Positions 37,001-45,531 of a stretch of 64,000 bases of DNA are shown piece by piece (position 1 is the stretch's first letter; each line of letters starts with the position of its first letter). The translations under genes and the position numbers were made by a program. The notes under the pieces were generated by a model. The model was not told the origin of the DNA and ran no database searches. It saw nothing but the letters and a program-made list of their open reading frames with translations. This stretch comes from Methylovulum sp. (GTDB lineage Bacteria > Pseudomonadota > Gammaproteobacteria > Methylococcales > Methylomonadaceae), in contig NZ_JAQTZU010000012.1 in NCBI RefSeq assembly GCF_028687615.1, forward strand, positions 43,179-107,178, given 5' to 3'.

Positions 37001-38101
37001 ATGAACACTATCGAAGAAATTATCGAAGATTTACGGCAAGGCAAAATGGTCATCATCATGGATGATGAAGACCGCGAAAACGAAGGCGACTTGGTGATGG
37101 CGGCATCGTTCACCCGCCCCGAAGACGTGAATTTCATGGCGCGGTACGGTCGCGGCCTGATCTGCCTGACCTTGACGCCGGAACGTTGCCAGCAACTGCG
37201 CTTGCCATTGATGGTCAATGAAAACAAAACCCCGCATTCGACCAATTTCACCGTATCCATCGAAGCGGCGACGGGCGTGACCACCGGCATTTCCGCCGCC
37301 GACCGCGCCCGTACCATCCAAGCCGCCGTCGCGCCTGATGCCAAGCCGGATGATCTGGTGCAGCCCGGGCATATTTTCCCGCTGATGGCAAAATCCGGCG
37401 GGGTGTTGAACCGTGCCGGACATACCGAAGCGGGTTGTGATTTGGCGCGCTTGGCGGGTGTGGAACCGGCTGCGGTGATTGTCGAAATCCTTAACGAAGA
37501 CGGCTCAATGGCGCGGCGGCCGGATTTAGAAATCTTCGCCCAGCAACACGGCTTAAAAATCGGTACAATTGCCGATTTGATCCATTACCGCATCCAACAC
37601 GAGAACACCCTGGAACGCATCAGCGAATGCGCTTATCCCACCGAGTTCGGCGAATTCCGCTTGTATGCCTACCAAGACCGCAATGATGACAATCTGCATC
37701 TGGCCTTGGTGATGGGACAACTCTCTGGTGACGGGCCAGTTTTGGCGAGGGTTCACGCACGGAATCTGTTGGATGATGTATTTTCGTCCCAGCGTAGCGA
37801 TTGCAATATGCCGATCCGCTTGGCGATGCAAAAAATCGCCGAAGAAGGGCGCGGCGTGTTGGTGGTGATCCGCCAAAGCGAAAACAATAAAGCACTGGCG
37901 GAACTGATCCACAGTTACCAATTGGAAGATAATGGCATCGCCCATTCAGGGCGGGCGAACAACCCGGATTGGCGCACCACAGGCACTGGCGCACGGATAC
38001 TGGCAGATTTGGGTGTACGCAAATTGAAAGTCTTGGGTACCCAGAAAAAATACATCGCCCTATCGGGGTTTGATTTGGAAGTTGCCGAGCATGTCGGGTA
38101 G
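37001..38101 (+). CDS. ribBX: DHBP synthase with degenerate GTP cyclohydrolase II domain (RibBX type)
   Basis: A 366-residue fusion. The N-terminal DHBP synthase is intact: DDEDRENEGDL (about residues 21-31), and HTEAGCDLARLAG near 140-152. The C-terminal part aligns with GTP cyclohydrolase II (VLARVH...IAEEGRGVLVVIRQ), but the zinc site is broken: the region is NLLDDVFSSQRSDCNM where RibA has a Cys at the first position and CDC later, so two of three zinc cysteines are gone. RQEGRN-like catalytic residues are also changed (RQSENN). It should make the four-carbon precursor only; a separate ribA is expected elsewhere. Confidence 0.9.
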   Translation: MNTIEEIIEDLRQGKMVIIMDDEDRENEGDLVMAASFTRPEDVNFMARYGRGLICLTLTPERCQQLRLPLMVNENKTPHSTNFTVSIEAATGVTTGISAADRARTIQAAVAPDAKPDDLVQPGHIFPLMAKSGGVLNRAGHTEAGCDLARLAGVEPAAVIVEILNEDGSMARRPDLEIFAQQHGLKIGTIADLIHYRIQHENTLERISECAYPTEFGEFRLYAYQDRNDDNLHLALVMGQLSGDGPVLARVHARNLLDDVFSSQRSDCNMPIRLAMQKIAEEGRGVLVVIRQSENNKALAELIHSYQLEDNGIAHSGRANNPDWRTTGTGARILADLGVRKLKVLGTQKKYIALSGFDLEVAEHVG

Positions 38102-38132
38102 TATGCAGGCAACGCCTTGATGGGAACCAACC

Positions 38133-38417
38133 ATGCGCCTGAGCGAAGCACAACGCAGTTTGCTGAAAAATGACATTCACCGTTTAGATGCGGCGGCGCG
38201 GGTGTTTTTGTTCGGTAGCCGCACCGACGACCACAAAACCGGTGGCGATATAGATTTGTTGGTGTTCTCTAGTAAGCTCGACAACAAGCAATTGCGCCCG
38301 GTCAAATGGCATTTTTACGAGCAGTTTGGCGAGCAGAAACTAGACGTGCTGATTGATTCCGGCAATCTCGATAGCCCTTTTGTAAAAATGATTTTTCCTC
38401 GGTCCATCGAATTATGA
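38133..38417 (+). CDS. MNT-domain nucleotidyltransferase antitoxin
   Basis: A 94-residue minimal nucleotidyltransferase. The active site is FGSRTDDHKTGGDIDLLV (GS-x9-DxD) near residues 30-47, with a later LDVLID Asp. In MNT/HEPN pairs the enzyme neutralises the toxin by adding AMP to it. It overlaps the HEPN gene by four bases and lies between ribBX and ribH. Confidence 0.85.
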   Translation: MRLSEAQRSLLKNDIHRLDAAARVFLFGSRTDDHKTGGDIDLLVFSSKLDNKQLRPVKWHFYEQFGEQKLDVLIDSGNLDSPFVKMIFPRSIEL

Positions 38418-38854
38418 GCTTGGCAAATCTTGAACAAAATCTGGCATTGCTGGAAAAACAATTGTTCTGGTTGGATTATTCCTATCAGCAAACCCAAGCG
38501 GTGGACTTGGCAAGAGCACTTACCATTGACGAGATCAACCATTTTGAAAACCTGTGCAGCCGTTTTGCCAGAAGCATAGATTTTTTAGTGCGCCGCGTTT
38601 TCCGCAGTATTGATGACGCCGAATTTGAAAACCAAGGCACGCTGGTTGATGTGGTCAACAACGCGCACAAGCGCAAACTGTTTGCCAGTGTGGATGTCAT
38701 CAGGACATTAAAAGAACTCAGAAATGAAATCGTCCATGAATACGTTGATGAGGGCCTAAGCAAGTTGTTTGCCGAAACCGTGGAATTGACACCCGAACTG
38801 ATCAAAATTATCAACAACACAATCGCTTACGCGAAACTTTTGCTAACCGCGTAA
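38414..38854 (+). CDS. HEPN-domain toxin, HepT-like
   Basis: A 146-residue helical protein. RNEIVHEY (about residues 108-115) is an exact Rx4HxY motif, the RNase site of HepT-type HEPN toxins whose Tyr is modified by the MNT partner. The N-terminal half is longer than in the smallest HepT proteins. Together with the preceding gene this is a complete toxin-antitoxin pair. Confidence 0.85.
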   Translation: MSLANLEQNLALLEKQLFWLDYSYQQTQAVDLARALTIDEINHFENLCSRFARSIDFLVRRVFRSIDDAEFENQGTLVDVVNNAHKRKLFASVDVIRTLKELRNEIVHEYVDEGLSKLFAETVELTPELIKIINNTIAYAKLLLTA

Positions 38855-38887
38855 TATTGTCAACTTAACCGTAACACGCTAATTATC

Positions 38888-39364
38888 ATGTCAAAACTAA
38901 AAACATTCGAAGGGATTTTTGCCGCACAAGGCGGCAAATTTTGTATCGTCGCCTCACGCTTCAACAGCTTTATTGTTGAGCAACTGGAAGCTGGCGCAAT
39001 CGACGCGCTGGTGCGTCACGGTGCTGATAAAGACGACATCCATCTGGTCAAAGCCCCAGGTGCGTTTGAACTGCCGATGGTGGTGCAACGCATCGCCGCC
39101 AGCAAAAAATACGATGCGATTATCGCCGTAGGCGCGGTGATACGCGGTGGTACGCCGCATTTTGAATATGTCGCCGGTGAATGCGTGAAAGGTTTGGCGC
39201 ATGTGGCTTTGCAGTACGATGTGCCGGTCAGTTTTGGCGTCTTGACCGTTGACACCATCGAACAGGCGATAGAACGCGCCGGAACGAAAGCCGGAAATAA
39301 AGGTGCCGAAGCGGCGTTGTCCGCTATCGAGATGGTCAGTCTGTTTAAAAATCTGGAAAATTAA
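38888..39364 (+). CDS. ribH: 6,7-dimethyl-8-ribityllumazine synthase
   Basis: A 158-residue protein. [30 protein letters not shown] (substrate loop) and [19 protein letters not shown] with the catalytic His are family signatures. It condenses the ribD and ribB products to lumazine, the riboflavin synthase substrate. The stop and the nusB start overlap by one base. Confidence 0.95.
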   Translation: MSKLKTFEGIFAAQGGKFCIVASRFNSFIVEQLEAGAIDALVRHGADKDDIHLVKAPGAFELPMVVQRIAASKKYDAIIAVGAVIRGGTPHFEYVAGECVKGLAHVALQYDVPVSFGVLTVDTIEQAIERAGTKAGNKGAEAALSAIEMVSLFKNLEN

Positions 39365-39804
39365 TGAGCCAAACCCGTACCAATGCACGCAAAGCCGCCG
39401 TACAGGCCTTGTACCAATGGCAAATGACCGGACAAAATCTGGACTTGATCGAACAGCAGTTTGCTGAAGAAGATTGGCTGAAAGATGTCCAGAAAAGTTA
39501 TTTTAAGGAATTGTTCCACGGTGTGCCGGAGCATCTTGAAGAAATCGACCAAGCCTTGACCGAGTTTGTTGACCGTGAAGTGGATTTGATTGATCCCGTT
39601 GAACGGGCGATCTTGCGTATCGGCACTTATGAATTGCTATACCGCCTGAACATGCCTTATAAAGTTGTGCTGAACGAGAGCATCAATCTGGCGAAATATT
39701 TTGGTGCCGACGGCAGCCATAAATACGTCAACGGCATACTCGACAAGATTGCGCGGCAGAAACGGGGCGTGGAAATGCAGGCCAAGCAGCCGCCGGCGCA
39801 ATAA
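39364..39804 (+). CDS. nusB: Transcription antitermination factor NusB
   Basis: A 146-residue all-helical protein. RTNARKAAVQALYQWQMTG at the start and RIGTYELLYRLNMPYKVVLNESINLAKYFG in the C-terminal half are NusB signatures. It binds boxA RNA with NusE during rRNA transcription. Its place after ribH is standard. Confidence 0.95.
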   Translation: MSQTRTNARKAAVQALYQWQMTGQNLDLIEQQFAEEDWLKDVQKSYFKELFHGVPEHLEEIDQALTEFVDREVDLIDPVERAILRIGTYELLYRLNMPYKVVLNESINLAKYFGADGSHKYVNGILDKIARQKRGVEMQAKQPPAQ

Positions 39805-39813
39805 AACCGTTCC

Positions 39814-40839
39814 ATGCCGCTGTCTGAATTCGGTTTAATCGAACGTTTTTTCACCCGGCAAAAAATAAGCCATCGCTCCACGGCCTTGGGCATAGGGGAT
39901 GATTGCGCATTGTTGGACATTCCCGACGGTTATCAATTGGCCGTCACCGCCGATACGATGGTCGAAAACGTGCATTTTTTTGCCGGAACCGACCCGCAGG
40001 CTTTAGGGCATAAATTGCTGGCGGTTAATCTCAGCGACCTTGCCAGCATGGGCGCACAGCCTTTGTCGGTGACGTTGGCGTTGACCTTGCCGGGTGTCGA
40101 TGAGGGGTGGTTGGCGCAATTTGCCCAGGGCTTTTTGGATTTGGCGGCGCAGTTTGATGTCGATTTGATCGGTGGTGACACCACAACCGGTGCGTTGACC
40201 TTGACCGTGCAAGCGATGGGCTTGGTTCCGCGTGGACAAGCCTTGTTACGCTCCGGCGCCCAAATCGGCGATGAAATTTATCTGAGCGGCAACGTAGGTG
40301 ATGCCGGACTGGGTTTAAAAATCCTGCAAGGTTATGCTTGCCCGCATCCAGATTCGGCATTAAGCCGCTTCCACCGCCCCTTGCCGCGTGTGGCGACAGG
40401 TTTGGCAATCCGCCAAATCGCCACGGCGTGTATTGATTTGTCTGACGGTTTGGCGGGCGATTTGGGGCATATCCTTAAGCGTAGTGGTGCTCAATTGAAA
40501 GCGAAAACTATAGACCTTTCAGGTTTGTTAAACCTGAAAGGTCTAAATCCGATGGTACCACCTAAAAACGAAAACCAACTGGGTGCGTGTCTGGACTGGG
40601 AAGCGTTGCCGTTATCGGATGACGTATTGGCATATGTCCAAGAGACTGGCGACTGGCTTCTGCCCTTGGTGGCGGGTGATGATTACGAACTGTGTTTTAC
40701 CATCAATCCCAAAAATGCCGCTTTGCTTCCGCCGGAATGCCACAAAATTGGCGTGATTGAAGCGGCCGGTGGTTTACGCATTTATAAAGACGGCGTTATC
40801 CAATCCATAAAGACGAAAGGCTATGAACATTTTTCTTGA
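39814..40839 (+). CDS. thiL: Thiamine-monophosphate kinase with palindrome-derived insert
   Basis: A 341-residue enzyme that makes thiamine diphosphate. GIGDDCALLD (about residues 26-35), the DTMVENVHF segment and IDLSDGLAGDLGHIL are family motifs. Around residues 234-246 the segment DLSGLLNLKGLNP is encoded by a copy of the intergenic palindrome found after fur, and the protein is longer than E. coli ThiL by about that amount. The insert keeps the frame open and falls before the ALPLSDD segment. The enzyme is probably still active. pgpA overlaps the 3' end. Confidence 0.92.
   Translation: MPLSEFGLIERFFTRQKISHRSTALGIGDDCALLDIPDGYQLAVTADTMVENVHFFAGTDPQALGHKLLAVNLSDLASMGAQPLSVTLALTLPGVDEGWLAQFAQGFLDLAAQFDVDLIGGDTTTGALTLTVQAMGLVPRGQALLRSGAQIGDEIYLSGNVGDAGLGLKILQGYACPHPDSALSRFHRPLPRVATGLAIRQIATACIDLSDGLAGDLGHILKRSGAQLKAKTIDLSGLLNLKGLNPMVPPKNENQLGACLDWEALPLSDDVLAYVQETGDWLLPLVAGDDYELCFTINPKNAALLPPECHKIGVIEAAGGLRIYKDGVIQSIKTKGYEHFS
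40514..40550. repeat. CCTTTCAGGTTT-type palindrome inside thiL
   Basis: The 37 bases differ at only two positions from 25493-25529 downstream of fur. The repeat is read in frame and adds about 12 residues to ThiL. Confidence 0.9.
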
Positions 40840-41335
40840 GACAGTCGGTGCAAACAAACTGACACCTAAACAGGTTTTAACAGACCCCGTGTTGTTTTTG
40901 GCTTTCGGTTTCGGTTCGGGCTTGGCGAAAAAAGCCCCGGGTACGTTTGGCACGGTCGCCGCCATTCCCTTGTATTGGCTTATTGCACAAACCGACTGGC
41001 TGGTTTATAGCATCCTGACGCTGTTGGTTACGCTGTTTGGTATCTGGATATGCCAAGCGGCGGCGGATAAATTGGGCGAGCATGATTTCGGCGGCATCGT
41101 TTGGGATGAAATTGCCGGTTTCCTGATCACCCTATGGCTAGTGCCGTTTAGCTGGGCCGCAGTATTTTGGGGATTTGTCTTGTTCCGCATTTTCGATATT
41201 GCCAAACCCTGGCCTATCTGTTGGTTAGATAAAAATATCCACGGCGGGTTGGGCATTATGCTGGATGATGTGCTGGCGGGCGTGTTTGCTGGCGTGTTGT
41301 TGTGGCTAATGGCGGGTCAGGGTTGGTTGAATTGA
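40823..41335 (+). CDS. pgpA: Phosphatidylglycerophosphatase A
   Basis: A 170-residue membrane phosphatase. FGFGSGLAKKAPGTFGTV (about residues 30-47) and WDEIAGFLITLW (about 94-105) are the PgpA motifs, and four hydrophobic segments are visible. It dephosphorylates phosphatidylglycerophosphate. The gene starts 17 bases inside thiL, as is usual. Confidence 0.92.
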   Translation: MNIFLETVGANKLTPKQVLTDPVLFLAFGFGSGLAKKAPGTFGTVAAIPLYWLIAQTDWLVYSILTLLVTLFGIWICQAAADKLGEHDFGGIVWDEIAGFLITLWLVPFSWAAVFWGFVLFRIFDIAKPWPICWLDKNIHGGLGIMLDDVLAGVFAGVLLWLMAGQGWLN

Positions 41336-41336
41336 A

Positions 41337-41359
41337 GATGTTGGGATTGCCCCAACATC
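41337..41359. terminator. Bidirectional terminator-like hairpin
   Basis: GATGTTGGG (41337-41345) and CCCAACATC (41351-41359) form a nine-base stem with a five-base loop directly after pgpA and before a convergent small gene. Confidence 0.6.
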
Positions 41360-41384
41360 CGTTCCCTTCGCCTGATATTTTTAA

Positions 41385-41573
41385 TTAGAAAGGCAAATCG
41401 TCAACTTTCTCGGCGGCTTCATCTATCGCATCATGGGCGGTGTTGCCAGCCGCAGGTATGATAGAAACCACTGCTCCACCGACACGCATAGGCACGGTCA
41501 CCAGTTTAGTGAAAAGGCAACCTTGTAACAAGCTGGCAAGCGCGGCCAATAACAGCCAATTTTTTAATTTCAA
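41385..41573 (-). CDS. Small lipoprotein
   Basis: A 62-residue protein. The signal ends in LQGC (Cys19), followed by LFTKLVTVPMRVGGAVVSIIP, a short amphipathic or weakly hydrophobic segment, and an acidic tail. It resembles tiny proteobacterial lipoproteins of the DUF6726 kind, from memory and without certainty. Function unknown. Confidence 0.65.
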   Translation of the reverse strand: MKLKNWLLLAALASLLQGCLFTKLVTVPMRVGGAVVSIIPAAGNTAHDAIDEAAEKVDDLPF

Positions 41574-41708
41574 AATGAATTCCTAGTTTGATGGACAACA
41601 AAAACGAAACCTACAATAACCCGCCTTAGGTTTCACCGCAACTGCGTTGAACTTTCTTATCCTTTAATTCTCTTTAAGCACTTCTGCCCCCCCTATCTTT
41701 TGGTTTTC

Positions 41709-43445
41709 ATGAAATCCGCACTGAGCCGCTGTTTCCCTGCCATTATTTTGTTTGCCAGTTTTATTCTTTCCGCATGTAGCACACACAAGCATCCAATATC
41801 CACACTGCCGGAAGCTTTCACGTTGGAAAAAATATTCCCCACGGCAAGCCTTCCATCCCTTTCTTTCGATGCCGGCATCATTGCATCTACGTTGCTGGAT
41901 TTATCCCACAGCCAAGCGCGATTGATCGTACCGGTATCTGATGGTTTGATTGCGGCCCTTGATGCCGGAACGGGCACTTTGCTCTGGAAGCTCCAACTCC
42001 CCTGCGGACCAGGCCAGCAAGCGCAATTGATTGCTACGCCGGTCATGATTGGCGATAAGTTGGTGGTGTCCTACCAATGCTTGGAACAAGGTGTCCGCAC
42101 CCGCCATCAACTGCTTGTTATTGACCTTAACAACAATCGCGTGGATGACAGTTTCCCGATGTTGACCTTCGCTGCCGAATTGCCGACAGCGGATGGCAAG
42201 GGGACGGTCAAATTTAACCCGCCTACGGCTTATTCCCATGCTGCATTGAAACATCTGGCCCGCGCCGGAAGCCAGCGGGGATGTGTCTACGCCGCGTTTG
42301 GCAATGCTGCGGATGTACAGCCTTTCCACGGCTGGGTTTTTGAAATAGACATGGATGCTTGGCAGCAACAAGGCCTAACAAAAGCGATAAACAATGTCTT
42401 GTTGACGACCGCCGAAGCCGATTGTCCGGTGAAAATGGAATACGGTACCCAGGAAATGATTTGCGGCGGCGGTGTTTGGGCCCCGACCGGGCCGTTGGTG
42501 GTGGAAAATAAGGATGATGCCGAATTATTTATCCCTACGGGCAACGGGCAAGTCGATTTGGCGCGTCATGATTATGCCAATGCCGTGTTGCGGGTAAAAC
42601 CGGGCTTAAAGTTTGATGCGGCGTGCGATGCGGATTTGTGCGCCAATTTCAATCCGTTCAAACCTGCTGAAGCGTGTTTGGCTTCCTGTGAAAATCTTTT
42701 TATCCCCCGATTAGCGGCGGGTAACGCACCGATAAAGCCGCCGTATCATGAGTGTGATGACAAGGATTTCTGGGAATGTCTGGCCTGGATGGATTATGAC
42801 TTGGGCGGCAGCACACCCGTTAAAGTCATGTTATCGAATGGTAAGGCGGTTTTGGTGCAAACCAGCAAGGATGGCGGGGCTTATTTGATAGATGCGGAGC
42901 ATTTGGGCAGGCAATATGACCGTCTGCAAATCGCGCCCTTGTGTGGCTCGCCGACCGATTTATGCAAACTGAGCTGGGCGGGCATGATCGTCACGCAACC
43001 TGTGCAAACCCAAATTGACGGTGATCCGGTGGTGGTCATCCCCGCGTTTAGTGCCGACCAAACCCATGCGTCCGGCGTGACCGCCCTAAAAATTGTGTTG
43101 GAAAAGGGCCGACCCAAATTCAAGCCGTTTTGGAAATTCCCTGATGCCCGGCATCCTGAAGCTCTAAAAATGTTCAGGAGCCATCCGTCATTTCCCGTAC
43201 TCACCACGCATCTAGGCAATAACGGCGAGGCGATTATCTGGATTGTTGACATCGGTGCGCACGGAACCCTGTATGGAATCCGCGCCCAAGATGGGGCAAT
43301 GGTGGCTAAGCAAAACTTGCAAGGCACAGGGCGGCAATTGTCGATGCCGCTGATTGTCGGTGACACGATCTATCTGGCGTCGAAAATGCCGGAGACGGGC
43401 AAGGCGATGCTTGAGGCTTACCGGATAAAATCGTCGGTCCAATAA
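41709..43445 (+). CDS. PQQ-like beta-propeller lipoprotein
   Basis: About 578 residues. The signal ends in LSAC. Repeats such as VPVSDGLIAALDAGTGTLLWKLQLP and later LYGIRAQDGAMVAKQNLQGTG are the beta-propeller type of PQQ-dependent dehydrogenases and BamB. Many cysteines follow in the middle (DADLCANFNPFKPAEACLASCENLF), probably disulfides in the periplasm. No clear dehydrogenase catalytic motif is seen, so an enzyme function is not assured. ATG at 41709 preferred; TTG at 41700 would add three residues. Confidence 0.7.
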   Translation: MKSALSRCFPAIILFASFILSACSTHKHPISTLPEAFTLEKIFPTASLPSLSFDAGIIASTLLDLSHSQARLIVPVSDGLIAALDAGTGTLLWKLQLPCGPGQQAQLIATPVMIGDKLVVSYQCLEQGVRTRHQLLVIDLNNNRVDDSFPMLTFAAELPTADGKGTVKFNPPTAYSHAALKHLARAGSQRGCVYAAFGNAADVQPFHGWVFEIDMDAWQQQGLTKAINNVLLTTAEADCPVKMEYGTQEMICGGGVWAPTGPLVVENKDDAELFIPTGNGQVDLARHDYANAVLRVKPGLKFDAACDADLCANFNPFKPAEACLASCENLFIPRLAAGNAPIKPPYHECDDKDFWECLAWMDYDLGGSTPVKVMLSNGKAVLVQTSKDGGAYLIDAEHLGRQYDRLQIAPLCGSPTDLCKLSWAGMIVTQPVQTQIDGDPVVVIPAFSADQTHASGVTALKIVLEKGRPKFKPFWKFPDARHPEALKMFRSHPSFPVLTTHLGNNGEAIIWIVDIGAHGTLYGIRAQDGAMVAKQNLQGTGRQLSMPLIVGDTIYLASKMPETGKAMLEAYRIKSSVQ

Positions 43446-43522
43446 ATTTTGGCTCTATATGGTTTTAGGGGCTTTTGCTAAAAATGACGGTAAGCAATAA
43501 GCATGGTTATCTCCAAAATACA

Positions 43523-43566
43523 CGTCATTCCGACGATCCATTTGCACCCTAAAGGCCGGAATGACG
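43523..43566. terminator. Inverted repeat between convergent genes
   Basis: CGTCATTCCG (43523-43532) and CGGAATGACG (43557-43566) pair across a 24-base loop, between the propeller gene and the convergent reductase gene. Probably a terminator or multicopy repeat. Confidence 0.5.
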
Positions 43567-43615
43567 AGGCTACAAAATCCTTATCTTCTAATCACTACCC
43601 ACGGCTGACGTGGAT

Positions 43616-44686
43616 TTATAAAACCGGATAATCAATATAACCCTTCCCGTCGCCACCATAAAAGGTCTTGGGATCAGGTGTATTTAACGGCGCATTTTGC
43701 TTGAAACGTTCCACCAAGTCGGGATTGGCGATATACAATTGCCCGAACGCGACGGCGTCCGCCAGATTTTTGGCAAGCGCCGCTTCGGCACGGGTTTGGT
43801 CGTAAGCACCGCAAACCATCAGCTTACGGGTATAGGCTTTGCGAAGCAAGTCCAGGGCAACGACTTTGGCACCGTGGCGAATATCGCCTTCCAAGGCATC
43901 GACGATGTGCAGGTAAGCCAAATTAAAACGGTTCAGTTCTGTCAATAGATAAATAAAGATGGCTTCTGGATCGGAGTCCGCCATATCGTTGAAAGTGCCG
44001 CTGGGTGACAAACGGATGCCCACGCGTTCGGCCCCACAAACTTCAATCACCGCCGTGACCACTTCCAGCAAAAATCGGGCGCGGTTTTCCAACGGGCCAC
44101 CATAACGGTCGGTACGTTCGTTACTGCCATCCCGTAAAAATTGGTCTAACAAATAACCGTTGGCACTGTGTATTTCCACGCCGTCAAAGCCTGCCAGCAG
44201 CGCGTTTTTCGCCGCCTGACGGTAATCTTCGACTATACCTGCAATTTCGTCAGTTTCTAAAGCCCGTGGCGTAACAAACGGCTTCATACCGTTGGCTGTT
44301 ATCGCCTGGCCTTTAGGGGCAATTGCCGACGGTGCCACCGGCAAATCGCCATCATGAAAATCTGGATGCGAGATACGACCCACATGCCATAATTGCAACA
44401 CTATCCGGCCATTTTTATCATGGACTGCCGTGGTAATTTTCTGCCACGCTGCAATTTGTTGTCCGTTCCAAATTCCTGGCGTTGCTGGATAACCCACGCC
44501 TTGTGATGAAATCGGTGTCGCTTCGGAAATGATCAAGCCAGCCGATGCCCGTTGGCAATAATAAGTGGACATCATCTCCGTTGGAATGCCGCCAGGGGCG
44601 CGCATACGGGTAAGGGGGGCCATGATGATGCGGTTGGGCAAATGCAACGCACCCAGGTTGATGGGCGAATGTAGTAGCTGGATCAT
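43616..44686 (-). CDS. Old Yellow Enzyme-family alkene reductase
   Basis: A 356-residue FMN-dependent reductase. RIIMAPLTRMRA (about residues 19-30), GVEIHSANGYLLDQFL and the following SNERTDRYGG segment (about 175-200) are signatures of NemA/OYE enzymes, which reduce activated C=C bonds or nitro groups with NADPH. The start has a weak AGGT upstream. Monocistronic. Confidence 0.92.
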   Translation of the reverse strand: MIQLLHSPINLGALHLPNRIIMAPLTRMRAPGGIPTEMMSTYYCQRASAGLIISEATPISSQGVGYPATPGIWNGQQIAAWQKITTAVHDKNGRIVLQLWHVGRISHPDFHDGDLPVAPSAIAPKGQAITANGMKPFVTPRALETDEIAGIVEDYRQAAKNALLAGFDGVEIHSANGYLLDQFLRDGSNERTDRYGGPLENRARFLLEVVTAVIEVCGAERVGIRLSPSGTFNDMADSDPEAIFIYLLTELNRFNLAYLHIVDALEGDIRHGAKVVALDLLRKAYTRKLMVCGAYDQTRAEAALAKNLADAVAFGQLYIANPDLVERFKQNAPLNTPDPKTFYGGDGKGYIDYPVL

Positions 44687-45023
44687 AATATACCTGTTGG
44701 CTTAGGATGAAATAATGCGGAAAAGTCGGACGCACCGTTAAATTAGTTAGTGTCTTTACATAATCTATTGATCTTTAAGCTGCATATTAACTTAATGACC
44801 GTGACGTTGGAGCGCGGGGACTATAAAAAGTTTCGACGAGGCTGGTAAATAAGACAAGGCGTAAGCTTGTCATGGTTTAGCGTTATGGCCTTGGGTTGCC
44901 TGGGCGTAACAGCAGTGAATAAAAGTGATAGTCCAGATAGGAACGTCAACGCAAAATGTTTTACAAATTGCGAATCTTGTATTGGAGGAGGGAGTTAGTG
45001 TTTAGGCCGGGGCAGCATTAGCT

Positions 45024-45170
45024 TAGAACGTGTTTTAAAAGCTGCTACGCAGTCCGATTGCGGCGTTGCGCGGTGCTCAAAATCCTCATGTACTCCAGTA
45101 CACTCCGATTTTTCCGCTCCGTGCGCCTTGCAATCGAACCGCTCGCGACGCTTTTAAAACACGTTCTTAA
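45024..45170. mobile_element. MITE-like element with GTGTTTTAAAAGC ends
   Basis: TTAGAACGTGTTTTAAAAGC (45024-45043) and its complement (45150-45170, one extra base) bound GC-rich DNA with a central TGTACTCCAGTACA palindrome. It resembles the arms at 28455 and 28599. The rest of the 558-base gap (44687-45023) holds nothing I recognise. Confidence 0.65.
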
Positions 45171-45191
45171 CCCGGCATTTTGCTGTTTGTT

Positions 45192-45224
45192 GGGTTGGCC
45201 CTTAACGATAAAAAAGGCCAACCC
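45192..45224 (-). terminator. Terminator-like hairpin at end of nif operon
   Basis: GGGTTGGCC (45192-45200) and GGCCAACCC (45216-45224) form a nine-base stem. It lies 20 bases past the stop of the last minus-strand nif-linked gene and has an A-run on the plus strand in the loop. Confidence 0.55.
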
Positions 45225-45244
45225 AAGCATGATGGACAGCTTTC

Positions 45245-45463
45245 CTAGACGCGCAACAACGCTTTGGCCATCCGCTCAGAAAGCTGCTCTTCGACGAATT
45301 GTGGCTCATTGGGTGGATAAAGCTCCACTTCATCCAGTTCAAAGTTATATTCTTTGCCTAAAGCAATGAGTTCCCTGATTTTTTGAACTTCTAACAATTT
45401 TGCTTTGAGTTCAGAATCCGTTTTGGATAGCTCTGAGAAGGCTTTGATTTGTGCAATTGACAT
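45245..45463 (-). CDS. Nif11-like small protein
   Basis: A 72-residue protein. The opening MSIAQIKAFSELSKTDSELKAKL and EIALGKEYNFELDE-like continuation match the Nif11 family, first named from nif regions and also used as leader segments of peptide natural products. There is no modification enzyme nearby, and no GG-type cleavage site is evident. Last gene of the nif operon; RBS TTAGGAGAAA upstream. Role unknown. Confidence 0.7.
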   Translation of the reverse strand: MSIAQIKAFSELSKTDSELKAKLLEVQKIRELIALGKEYNFELDEVELYPPNEPQFVEEQLSERMAKALLRV

Positions 45464-45531
45464 AGATTTTTCTCCTAAGGTTGAAAATGGCTGTTTTGCC
45501 TTGAAAAGTTAATAAAAATAAAGGGATACTG

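Noticed and set aside
44687..45023. Possible gene or tRNA in the gap upstream of the Old Yellow Enzyme gene
   Set aside because: No frame with plausible start and composition and no cloverleaf could be seen.
45100..45369. Open frame over the MITE-like element and Nif11-like gene
   Set aside because: It is antisense to the Nif11-like gene and crosses a palindromic element.
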